From assembly GCF_008079445.1 (NCBI RefSeq), contig NZ_VRYH01000003.1, forward strand, positions 248,001 to 312,000: a DNA stretch of 64,000 nucleotides, given 5' to 3'. The notes under the pieces are model-generated. The model was not told the origin of the DNA. It made no database searches and saw nothing but the letters and a program-made list of their open reading frames with translations. Position 1 is the first letter of the stretch. Each line of letters begins with the position of its first letter. Of this stretch, positions 8,322 through 15,245 are shown in pieces. Source of the DNA: Aidingimonas lacisalsi (lineage in GTDB: Bacteria; Pseudomonadota; Gammaproteobacteria; Pseudomonadales; Halomonadaceae). The position numbers were made by a program, and so were the translations under genes.

Positions 8322-8849
8322 TCATTCACTCAACGGTTTCAGATGAGCCAGATAACGCTCCTTGCGTGCCACATAGTTCTTGCTGCTCTCGATCAGGCCG
8401 GCCACTTCCTCGGAGCTCAGGGTACGCGATACCTTGGCAGGCGACCCCAGGATTAACGAGTTGGAAGGGAATTCCTTGTTGGAGGTGATCACCGAGCCGG
8501 CGCCGATCAGGCAATTCTCTCCGATCCACGCGCCATTGAGGATAGTCGAGTGCATGCCTACCAGGGTGCCGTCACCGATGGTGCAGCCATGCAGCATGAC
8601 TAGATGACCAACGGTGACGTCCTTGCCGATGCTCAGGGGAAAGTCGGGATCAGTATGGAGCACACAATTTTCTTGAATATTGCTGTTGTCGGCGATGTAG
8701 ATCGGCTCGTTGTCGCCTCGCAGCACGGCTCCTGGCCAGATGCTGACGTCCTTGCCTAATCGGACGTCACCGATTACGGCAGCTTCGCGGGCGATAAACA
8801 CGCTGGCATCGTGGCAGGGCGAAATATCCTCGAGCGCGTAGGTGGCCAT
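8322..8849 (-). CDS. gamma-class carbonic anhydrase family protein (CaiE/PaaY-like)
   Basis: Left-handed beta-helix hexapeptide protein of 175 residues. The zinc-binding pattern is present: VLHTD for the first histidine, then VTVGHLVMLHGC for the other two. Members of this group include gamma carbonic anhydrases, CaiE of carnitine metabolism and PaaY thioesterase. I chose the ATG at 8847-8849 because it is preceded by GGAGACAGG; an open frame extends further but lacks a ribosome-binding site. It is transcribed away from the enoyl-CoA hydratase and CoA-transferase genes. Together the three resemble the CaiE/CaiD/CaiB set, which supports a CoA-thioester pathway here. Confidence 0.85.
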   Translation of the reverse strand: MATYALEDISPCHDASVFIAREAAVIGDVRLGKDVSIWPGAVLRGDNEPIYIADNSNIQENCVLHTDPDFPLSIGKDVTVGHLVMLHGCTIGDGTLVGMHSTILNGAWIGENCLIGAGSVITSNKEFPSNSLILGSPAKVSRTLSSEEVAGLIESSKNYVARKERYLAHLKPLSE

Positions 8850-8958
8850 GTCCTGTCTCCTCTTGTGTTGGACGGTCGTTAACTGGCCGGCAGTCGGTGG
8901 CGTCAAAGCTCCGGAATATGGAATACGGTATGAATCCCGGCAAATGGCGTCAATAAAT

Positions 8959-8973
8959 TGAATTCATAATCCT
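8959..8973 (-). promoter_or_regulatory. operator-like site upstream of the gamma-carbonic-anhydrase-like gene
   Basis: The minus-strand reading AGGATTATGAATTCA agrees with TGAATTATGAGTTCA at 12 of 15 positions. It lies 109 bp upstream of the chosen start codon. It is the weakest of the four related sites. Confidence 0.5.
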
Positions 8974-9069
8974 CCTTCTGGAAGTGCCGACTGTTCAACA
9001 TAACCACATCATCTGTGGTAACGAGTACGTCGGGTAACCGGGGCAGACAAAGGTCTAATTTGAACTAAA

Positions 9070-9084
9070 TGAATTATGAGTTCA
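9070..9084 (+). promoter_or_regulatory. operator-like palindrome upstream of the enoyl-CoA hydratase
   Basis: TGAATTATGAGTTCA, identical to the site at 3900-3914 on the other strand. It lies 174 bp upstream of the hydratase start, nearly the same distance as the copies before dctP (177 bp) and the aldehyde dehydrogenase (166 bp). Confidence 0.65.
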
Positions 9085-9258
9085 GAATTAAATGTGTATA
9101 GTCTTGGCGCTCTTTGAACCACGTACTGCGAGCCAGACGGCATGGCGTGGGATGCAACCGGGGTGCGTGAGAATCGTGCACCGCGACGTGCGTCGAACGT
9201 AATGACGGCAGATGAGGCCTCCGGCCACCTGCCAGTCTCTGATGAAGCAGGAGGGGTA

Positions 9259-10053
9259 ATGGAGCCGAAATCGACGGCCGAGCTGGAGCTCATCAAAGAT
9301 GGGCGCATCGCCTGGCTGATCTTCAATCGTCCTCAGGTCCGCAATGCCATGACCTGGGAGATGTACGACGCGCTTGAGGGTTATTGCCAGACTTTAAACG
9401 AGGATCCCGATATCGATGTGGTAGTGCTGCGTGGCAGTGGTGGCGAAGCCTTCGTGGCCGGAACCGATATTAAGCAGTTCACTACCTTCGACATGGCTGA
9501 GCACGCGCTGGATTATGAACATCGCATTGATGCGGTCATTGGCACCCTGGAGTCCCTGAGTAAGCCCACCATCGCTCTTATTGAGGGATTTTGCATCGGC
9601 GGTGGCGCGGCCATTGCCTTGGCTTGCGATTTCCGCTATTGCACGCCCGATCTGCGTTTCGGCATACCCATCGCCAAGACCCTTGGCAACTGTGTCTCCA
9701 TCACCAATGTATCGCGTCTGGTCGATTTGGTTGGCGCCGCCAGGGCTAAGGAGGTACTGATGCTGGCCAAGCTATTCAAGGCCGAGGATGCGAAGCTGGC
9801 CGGTTTGGTGACTGAGATCATTGCGCCTGAGACGATTGAAGCTGAGGTCAGGCAGGTGGCCGAAAGGCTAGGCGGCTTCGCCCCCCTGACTCTGCGAGCC
9901 TCCAAGGAGGAGGTTCGGCGTGTACTGGCAGTTCGACGACCCGCCGCCGGCAGCGAAGAGGACTTGATCGCGCTCTGCTACACCAGTCGTGATTTCAAGA
10001 GCGCCGTCAGCGCTTTTATCAACAAGACACCCCATTCATGGCTCGGAGAGTAG
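9259..10053 (+). CDS. enoyl-CoA hydratase/isomerase family protein
   Basis: Crotonase-fold enzyme of 264 residues acting on acyl-CoA thioesters. The first oxyanion-hole segment reads FVAGTDIKQF and the second IEGFCIGGGAAIALACDFRY, both in the right places. Length is normal. I chose the ATG at 9259 because AGGAGGGG stands 2 bases before it; the frame is open 39 codons further upstream but without such a signal. It is followed after 68 bp by the CaiB-type CoA transferase, with which it probably forms an operon. By context it resembles CaiD-like hydratases, but the substrate is not known. Confidence 0.88.
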   Translation: MEPKSTAELELIKDGRIAWLIFNRPQVRNAMTWEMYDALEGYCQTLNEDPDIDVVVLRGSGGEAFVAGTDIKQFTTFDMAEHALDYEHRIDAVIGTLESLSKPTIALIEGFCIGGGAAIALACDFRYCTPDLRFGIPIAKTLGNCVSITNVSRLVDLVGAARAKEVLMLAKLFKAEDAKLAGLVTEIIAPETIEAEVRQVAERLGGFAPLTLRASKEEVRRVLAVRRPAAGSEEDLIALCYTSRDFKSAVSAFINKTPHSWLGE

Positions 10054-10121
10054 TGGCCGTTCTATGACTGTTCGTGCCCTATGCCGACCGCAATTTTTCC
10101 TATTACAACGAGGTGGCTAGC

Positions 10122-11306
10122 ATGCTTCCCTTAACGAAGATAAAAGTTCTCGACATTTCCCAGATCATGGCTGGGCCTTATTGCACTATGGTGCTTGGCG
10201 ATATGGGCGCGGATGTCATCAAGGTGGAGAAGAAGGGTGGTGACGACAGTCGCCAGATGGGGCCCTACGTCAATGACGAGTCGACCTGCTTTGCTCAGAT
10301 CAACCGCAACAAGAAGAGTATTTCGCTGAATCTTAAGGAGGAGGAAGGGCGCGAGATCTTCTATCGGCTCGCCAAGGAAGCCGACGTGATTGTAGAGAAC
10401 TATCGGACCGGCGTGGCCAAAAAGCTGCAGGTGGATTATGAAACCGTCAAGGCCCTCAACCCTGGCATCATCTACTGTTCCATCTCTGGTTACGGGCAGA
10501 CCGGCCCTTATAGCCAAAAAGGGGGCTTCGACCTAGTAGCTCAGGGCATGACGGGCCTGATGTCGATGACTGGTGAACCCGGCCGGCGCCCGCTGAAGAC
10601 CGGCATCGCCGTCTACGATATCGGTGCGGGGATTACCGCCGTATATTCGATCCTGGCGGCCTACATTCACAAGATGAACACCGGAGAGGGGCAGCATGTA
10701 GATGTGGCCATAGCTGAGTGTGGCCTTCCCTGGTTTGCTTGGGAAGCAGCAGCCTACTTCGCCGAAGGCACCGTGCCTGAGCCCACTGGCTGGCGCCACC
10801 GCGTGTCGGCACCCTATCAGGCGATCAAGGTACAAGATGGCTACATTATGCTGGGCTGTGCCAACCAACGTACCTGGGAGCGCCTTTGCCATGAGGTGAT
10901 CCAGAGACCTGACCTGCTGGAAGACCCGCGCTTCGTCACTAATTACCTGCGTGGGCAGAACGTGGAAGAATTGGAGGTCGTGCTCGAGGAGATCTTCGTG
11001 CAGGATGTGTGCGAATCTTGGCTGGCTAAGTGCGACGAGGCGGGTGTGCCGGCTGGACCTATCAACAACTTTGCCCAAGCTCTGGACGACCCGCATTATC
11101 AGGCGCGTGGCATGGTGCAGGCGATAGATCACCCGACCATCGGCAATATGAAGACTATAGGATTCGCCAGCAAGCTCTCCGAGACTCCTCAACAGATTCG
11201 TCGACCGGCACCGCTCTATGCCCAGCACACCGACGAGGTCATGGCCGAGTTAGGCATCGACGAGACACGTTGCGAAGAGCTGCGTCGCAAGGGAGTGATC
11301 AAGTAA
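10122..11306 (+). CDS. CaiB/BaiF-family (class III) CoA transferase
   Basis: Transfers CoA between carboxylic acids through an aspartyl-CoA intermediate. It is 394 residues. N-terminal signature segments LDISQIMAGPYCTMVLGDMG and VIKVEKKGGDDSR are present. The catalytic aspartate is in KGGFDLVAQGMTGLMSMTG, and the C-terminal SETPQQIRRPAPLYAQHTDEVM is typical. The start at 10122 follows GAGGTGG; an earlier in-frame ATG at 10074 has no clear ribosome-binding site. The gene probably activates the imported or processed acid as its CoA ester for the upstream hydratase. It is followed by a decayed etfB fragment. Confidence 0.9.
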   Translation: MLPLTKIKVLDISQIMAGPYCTMVLGDMGADVIKVEKKGGDDSRQMGPYVNDESTCFAQINRNKKSISLNLKEEEGREIFYRLAKEADVIVENYRTGVAKKLQVDYETVKALNPGIIYCSISGYGQTGPYSQKGGFDLVAQGMTGLMSMTGEPGRRPLKTGIAVYDIGAGITAVYSILAAYIHKMNTGEGQHVDVAIAECGLPWFAWEAAAYFAEGTVPEPTGWRHRVSAPYQAIKVQDGYIMLGCANQRTWERLCHEVIQRPDLLEDPRFVTNYLRGQNVEELEVVLEEIFVQDVCESWLAKCDEAGVPAGPINNFAQALDDPHYQARGMVQAIDHPTIGNMKTIGFASKLSETPQQIRRPAPLYAQHTDEVMAELGIDETRCEELRRKGVIK

Positions 11307-11327
11307 CAGAGGGGAGTGGAATGGCAC

Positions 11328-11741
11328 TAAGCTCCTCGTCGCGGTCAAACGTGGCATTGACTACGACGTCAAGATCTGGGGCAAGTCGGATCAGAGCGAC
11401 ATCGACTTCTCCAACGTTAAGATGGCCATGAACCCTTTCTACGAGATCGCCGTGGAAGAGTCGGTTCGGCTGAAAGAGAATGTCGTCGAGACCGTGATCG
11501 TCGCTATGACCGTGAAATCCAATGCGGCCCAGGAGTAGCTGCCACAGCCCTGGCGCTGGGCGCCGACTGCGCCGTGTATGTCGAGACCGAGTAGTGCGTT
11601 GAGTCGATGGCGGCGGCCAAGCTGCTGGCCAAGGTCGTCGACTGAGAGCAGCCCAGCCTTGTCATACTCGGCAAGCAGGCCATCGACACCGATAACAACC
11701 ATACCGGCTAGATGCAGCAGGCTGGAACTGGCGGCGCACCA
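11328..11741 (+). pseudogene. etfB: decayed electron-transfer flavoprotein beta subunit (etfB/fixA) fragment
   Basis: The frame starting near 11328 reads LLVAVKRGIDYDVKI and NVKMAMNPFYEIAVEE, both characteristic of the N-terminus of EtfB. It then hits a stop at about 11536. Further EtfB-like pieces follow with additional stops and a frameshift: LALGADCAVYVETE, AAAKLLAKVV and SLVILGKQAIDTDNNHTG. The remnant covers roughly the first half of a normal 250-residue EtfB and ends where transposase sequence begins. In carnitine-type operons EtfB homologues (FixA) accompany CaiB, so it may once have belonged to the pathway upstream. Confidence 0.8.
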
Positions 11742-12018
11742 GGTCCGCTGAGCAGGCCTTGTGGGCATCGGGCACGATCGTTCGCATGCGCTTGCCTCTG
11801 ACCACGCCAAGTAACCCCAACTGCCGTATCAGGCGCTCAACCGTGCCGCGAGCTGCTGGAATGGTCTCGCGGTACCGCTGACGCCACACCTCGCGGATGC
11901 CATAGACAACGAAGTTCTCATCCCAGACGCGCTGAATTTCGGTGCTCAGCCAGCTATCACGCTGGATGCAGGGTGGTGCACGATTGGGCCGGGCTTCACG
12001 GGCCTTATAGCGCGACAA
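11735..12018 (-). pseudogene. IS3-family transposase OrfB fragment
   Basis: The minus-strand frame reads STEIQRVWDENFVVYGIREVWRQ, followed by TVERLIRQLGLLGVVRGKRM, the N-terminal HTH_21-type region before the integrase core of IS3-group OrfB transposases. Only about 90 residues remain, and the catalytic DDE domain is missing. It abuts the etfB fragment at about 11740, consistent with an old insertion into that gene followed by deletion. Confidence 0.75.
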
Positions 12019-12039
12019 TTAACTTGGCCGGTCGTGTTG

Positions 12040-12330
12040 CCTCACGATGAAAGGTTACTCTGGTGCCTCATCAGAAATGTTACCGAGTGGTTGTTCCACT
12101 TCATTGCTGATCTTCTCTTCATGGTCATATGTCGGGAAAGCAACATCGGTACTACCTTGACCAAATACAAGGTGAAGCGCCATCTGCCTGCGCCACTCTT
12201 GGACCCGGCGTTGCAGTGTCCGAAGGTGTCCATCGGAATACGTACCAGGATGCTCCCGTTGCAACCGGTCGATGGTGGCGGCGCTTATGGACATGAGTTT
12301 GTCGTGGACCCCGGAATGGGGCTCAGTATC
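12040..12330 (-). pseudogene. second transposase-like fragment
   Basis: The minus-strand frame contains LMSISAATIDRLQREHPG followed by LRTLQRRVQEWRRQMA, which looks like the helix-turn-helix region of an integrase-type transposase. The ends are undefined and no catalytic domain is present. The family assignment is uncertain. Confidence 0.45.
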
Positions 12331-12376
12331 ACGCTGCTCGTGATCGCTGCGATCGTGGTACTTCAGAGCGACGTTC

Positions 12377-12600
12377 GTGGATGTTCTCCACCATGTCGCC
12401 TTTCCGCTCGTGGTCACCGGAGTCGCAGTATTCGGCCTTGTCCTGTTCGTCGCCTTCGGGCTGTGTGCCTACGTCACCCTACGCTACACCCTAAAGCCGC
12501 TGCGAGATGTATCGGAATCTGCCGCGGCCATCTCACCGCGCTCCATCAACGCCCGGCTGCAGACGGACGCGGTTCCCGCGGAGATTGCTCCCCTCGTAAG
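12377..12600 (+). pseudogene. sensor histidine kinase fragment (second membrane helix and HAMP-like part)
   Basis: The frame at 12377 reads FPLVVTGVAVFGLVLFVAFG and then LRYTLKPLRDVSESAAAISP and INARLQTDAVPAEIAPLV. This is the pattern of the second transmembrane helix and adjoining linker of TctE/QseC-type sensor kinases. No kinase core follows; the sequence switches to a RidA fragment at about 12602. It is therefore an internal fragment. Confidence 0.65.
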
Positions 12601-12601
12601 C

Positions 12602-12843
12602 AGACCGAGGCAGCACTGGACAATATCGAACGGTTGCTATCGAGCCTCGGTGGCGATCTCTTGCGGGTGGTGATGCTGAGAATCTACCTGGCCGAGTTTG
12701 CGCGCTACGAGCAGCAGGCGGTGGTGGAGGCGCTGCGGCAGCGTTTCCCCATCGCTCCGCCGGCCGCCACCTGGCCGATCGTGTACGGCCTTGCCGAACC
12801 GGAGTGGCTGATCGCTATCGAAGCCGAGGCGGTGTTGTCATAG
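12602..12843 (+). pseudogene. RidA/YjgF-family protein, 5'-truncated
   Basis: The frame reads QTEAALDNIERLLSSLGGD, then RIYLAEFARYEQ and FPIAPPAATWPIVYGLA, ending at a stop at 12841-12843. This is the C-terminal two-thirds of a Rid-family enamine/imine deaminase, but the N-terminal strand and start are missing. It is joined in an unrelated frame to upstream fragments, so a functional product is unlikely. Confidence 0.65.
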
Positions 12844-12900
12844 CTCTTCTCGACGAATGAACGGGCCCTTGCCAATGCTCGGCTGCTGACCTCTGCTGCA

Positions 12901-13032
12901 ATATGTGGGGCGACTATCTATGCGCGTGGACTGGATGGCTTGTGGGGCATATACCGGTGCTCGATCGGGCTCCCAGAGGGCGCAGCGAGACGGCGGGTGT
13001 CCGGTGGCTCCGCCATGATGAATACGATAGGG
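12901..13032 (+). pseudogene. DUF899-family C-terminal remnant
   Basis: At the DNA level 12919-13032 aligns along its length with 28229-28342, the 3' end of the intact DUF899 gene, with scattered substitutions and at least one small indel. Encoded pieces such as ARGLDGLWGIY match ARGLDGLWSMY in the intact copy. The rest of the gene is absent. Confidence 0.75.
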
Positions 13033-13090
13033 TCTCGAGCCCCTCATGATCACAGGGAAACATACGAGAACGAACGGACCAGGCTAACAA

Positions 13091-13114
13091 GGGCCGGCAC
13101 TTACGCACCGGCCC
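13091..13114 (-). terminator. terminator-like hairpin after the flavin monooxygenase gene
   Basis: GGGCCGG (13091-13097) pairs with CCGGCCC (13108-13114), starting 8 bp after the stop at 13123. The transcribed strand continues TTGTTAG, a weak T-rich tail. Confidence 0.55.
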
Positions 13115-13122
13115 GTTGTGGT

Positions 13123-14922
13123 TCAGGCGAGATGATGCACCTCCTGCAGGCCGTATACCGGTGTGGGGATGCCTTCCATACGGGCCTTGAGTTGCAGCGC
13201 CAGGTAGTGGGAGTAGTGGCGCGATTGGTGGAGGTTGCCGCCGTGGAACCACAGCGCTTGTTGCTGGGTGGGTTTCCACATGTTGCGCAGTTCGCCTTCC
13301 CAGGGGCCGGGGTCCTTGGGGGTATCGGAGCCCAGTCCCCAGCACTTGCCGACCTTGTCGGCGACGTCCTGCGAGATGATGCGTGCCGCCCAGCCGTTCA
13401 TGGAGCCGTAGCCGGTGGCGTACACGATCAGGTCGGCAGGTAGTTCGGAGCCGTCGGTGAGCGTGATCGAGTGCGGGTTGATGCATTCGATGCTTACGCC
13501 GCTGCGCAGTTTGACCTCACCGGAGGCGACCAGGTCGCAGGCGCCCACGTCGATGTAGTAGCCGGAGCCGCGTCGCAGGTACTTGAGGAACAGCCCGGAG
13601 TCGTCGCTGCCGAAGTCGAGCAGGAAACCGGCGTCTTCGAGCTGCTTGTAGAATTCGGCGTCGCGCTCGCGAATCTGGTCGAAGGCGGGACGCTGGAAGT
13701 CGGGCAGCACCTTGTAGGGAATCGAGGCGAACAGCAGGTCGGCCTTGTCGTGGCTGATGCCGCTTTGCACCGCTTCCTCGGAGTAGAGCGGGCCGAGCAC
13801 TTCCTCCATCAGCGAGTCCGACTTCACCACGTGGGTCGAGGAGCGCTGCAGCATGGTCACGTCGGCATCGTTCTCCCACAGTGCGGCGCAGATGTCGTGG
13901 GCGGAGTTGTTGGAACCCACTACGATGCACTTCTTGCCACGATAGGCATCCGGCCCGGGGTGCTGGCTGGAATGCTGCTGCTCGCCCTCGAAGGTTTCGG
14001 CGCCGGGGAAGTGGGGCACGTTGGGCATGCCCGACATGCCGGTGGCCAGGATCAACTGCCGGGGCCGCAGCGTGACCCGCTCGCCGTCACGATTGACGTT
14101 CACCGTCCATGCGCCACTCGCTTCATCGAAGCTGGCGCTCTCGCATTCGGTGGCACTCCAGTAGTTCAGTTCCATCACCTTGGTGTACATTTCCAGCCAG
14201 TCGCCGATCTTGTCCTTGGGTGCGAACACCGGCCAGTTCTCGGGGAAGGGGATGTAGGGCAGGTGGTCGTACCATACCGGGTCGTGCAGGCACAGCGACT
14301 TGTAGCGGTTGCGCCAGGAGTCGCCGGGGCGAGGGTTCTTCTCCACCACGATCGTCGGCACGTTCAACTGGCGCAGGCGTGCGGCGAGCCCGATGCCACC
14401 CTGGCCGCCACCGACGATCACGCAGTAGGGCTGGCGAGTGTACCCGAGTTCGCGCTCCTCGCGCTGGCGTGATTCGAGCCAGGTCTCGCGCGACTTGTTG
14501 GCGCCGTGCTCGGCGCCCTTGGGGCGATGCGGGCCGCGTGGTTCGGGGTAGTCCTTGAGTTCCTGCATGGTGGTCAGCAGGGTCCAGCACCGGTCGCCCT
14601 TCAGGCGCAGGAAACCCTTGCCGTGGGCGACCCCGGTCTCGAAGGTGAACCAGGCTTCGGTGATGCCGTCCGCTTCCGTGGCCTCGCCGTCGATCTGCCA
14701 GTTGCCGGGGCGCGTCTCGCTCAGGGTGGCGTTGAGCATCGACTGGATGGCGTCCTTGCCCTCCAGCGTCTTGAGGTTCCAGGTGAAGGTGACCAGGTCG
14801 CGCCAGTAGCACTCCTCGCCGAAGAGCTGCATGACCCGCTCGATGTCACGTTGCTCAAGAGCGGTTTCGAAGTTGCTCAGCCAGTGTTGGACGTGTTGGG
14901 TTGGCGTGCGTGTCGTCATCAT
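13123..14922 (-). CDS. flavin-containing monooxygenase with N-terminal SnoaL-like domain
   Basis: Protein of 599 residues. Roughly residues 1-130 form an NTF2/SnoaL-like domain (LSNFETALEQRDIERVMQLF and the DLVTFTWNLKTLEGKDAI region). Residues from about 165 carry the FAD motif VIVGGGQGGIGLAARL, then NPRPGDSWRNRYKSLCLHDP, and a second dinucleotide motif CIVVGSNNSAHDICAAL for NADPH. FMO and Baeyer-Villiger type enzymes oxygenate ketones, amines or sulfides; the substrate is unknown. The ATG at 14920-14922 is preceded by GAGG. A near-consensus sigma-54 promoter lies 40 bp upstream (14962-14976) and the divergent gene encodes a sigma-54 activator, so the enzyme is probably induced by its substrate through that regulator. 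Confidence 0.88.
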   Translation of the reverse strand: MMTTRTPTQHVQHWLSNFETALEQRDIERVMQLFGEECYWRDLVTFTWNLKTLEGKDAIQSMLNATLSETRPGNWQIDGEATEADGITEAWFTFETGVAHGKGFLRLKGDRCWTLLTTMQELKDYPEPRGPHRPKGAEHGANKSRETWLESRQREERELGYTRQPYCVIVGGGQGGIGLAARLRQLNVPTIVVEKNPRPGDSWRNRYKSLCLHDPVWYDHLPYIPFPENWPVFAPKDKIGDWLEMYTKVMELNYWSATECESASFDEASGAWTVNVNRDGERVTLRPRQLILATGMSGMPNVPHFPGAETFEGEQQHSSQHPGPDAYRGKKCIVVGSNNSAHDICAALWENDADVTMLQRSSTHVVKSDSLMEEVLGPLYSEEAVQSGISHDKADLLFASIPYKVLPDFQRPAFDQIRERDAEFYKQLEDAGFLLDFGSDDSGLFLKYLRRGSGYYIDVGACDLVASGEVKLRSGVSIECINPHSITLTDGSELPADLIVYATGYGSMNGWAARIISQDVADKVGKCWGLGSDTPKDPGPWEGELRNMWKPTQQQALWFHGGNLHQSRHYSHYLALQLKARMEGIPTPVYGLQEVHHLA

Positions 14923-14961
14923 TGTTTTCCTCATGGTTCGTGGAGACACGCCACACCCGAG

Positions 14962-14976
14962 GCAGGAAACGTGCCA
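14962..14976 (-). promoter_or_regulatory. sigma-54 (-24/-12) promoter of the flavin monooxygenase
   Basis: The minus strand reads TGGCACGTTTCCTGC, matching the TGGCACG-N4-TTGC consensus at all fixed positions but one, with the correct GG to GC spacing. Transcription would start near 14951, giving a leader of about 29 bases. Confidence 0.75.
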
Positions 14977-15077
14977 GCCGCATCAACCTTGCCGCAATAG
15001 ATGCCAACTAGCTGAAATTGCGATGTATTTAGTGCCACGTGAAGGGGGGGAGGGAGCGTCTGAGGGGTGTAGCACGC

Positions 15078-15091
15078 GTAACAACTGTCAC
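15078..15091. promoter_or_regulatory. activator-binding palindrome (UAS 1)
   Basis: GTAACAACTGTCAC has the symmetry GTNACA-N2-TGTNAC. It lies about 130 bp upstream of the predicted sigma-54 start site, in the usual range for enhancer sites of sigma-54 activators. It is the partner of 15112-15125. Confidence 0.6.
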
Positions 15092-15111
15092 GTGATGCCA
15101 AGGGATACAGC

Positions 15112-15125
15112 GTTACACCTGTAAC
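15112..15125. promoter_or_regulatory. activator-binding palindrome (UAS 2)
   Basis: GTTACACCTGTAAC is a near-perfect inverted repeat of the same GTNACA-N2-TGTNAC form as 15078-15091. The two centres are 34 bp apart, close to three helical turns, so two activator dimers would lie on the same DNA face. Confidence 0.65.
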
Positions 15126-15245
15126 CCTCCGACCAAGGGCGAAGGCGCCAGCGATTGACTCCCGGCCGGGTCGGCATAGGCTGAAGGTAGGCGTGGAGTA
15201 TCGCCACGACAAGAGCGAACGGGCGAAACGGGCCGTGGAGGCTGC

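Larger units (their letters stand above)
8850..9258. promoter_or_regulatory. divergent promoter region of the CoA-pathway genes
   Basis: A 409-bp region between the gamma-carbonic-anhydrase-like gene and the enoyl-CoA hydratase. It holds two related operator-like sites (8959-8973 and 9070-9084) and an AT-rich stretch around 9061-9100 with a possible extended -10 (TGTGTATAGT, 9093-9102) for the rightward genes. No gene is seen. Confidence 0.55.

Noticed and set aside
9142-9258. N-terminal extension of the enoyl-CoA hydratase
   Set aside because: The extra 39 residues lack crotonase similarity and a ribosome-binding site, while AGGAGGGG precedes the ATG at 9259.
12034-12843. An 810-bp open frame that looks like one gene
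   Set aside because: It runs in a single frame across unrelated fragments (transposase antisense, histidine-kinase fragment in another frame, RidA piece) and has no coherent domain, so it is chance read-through.
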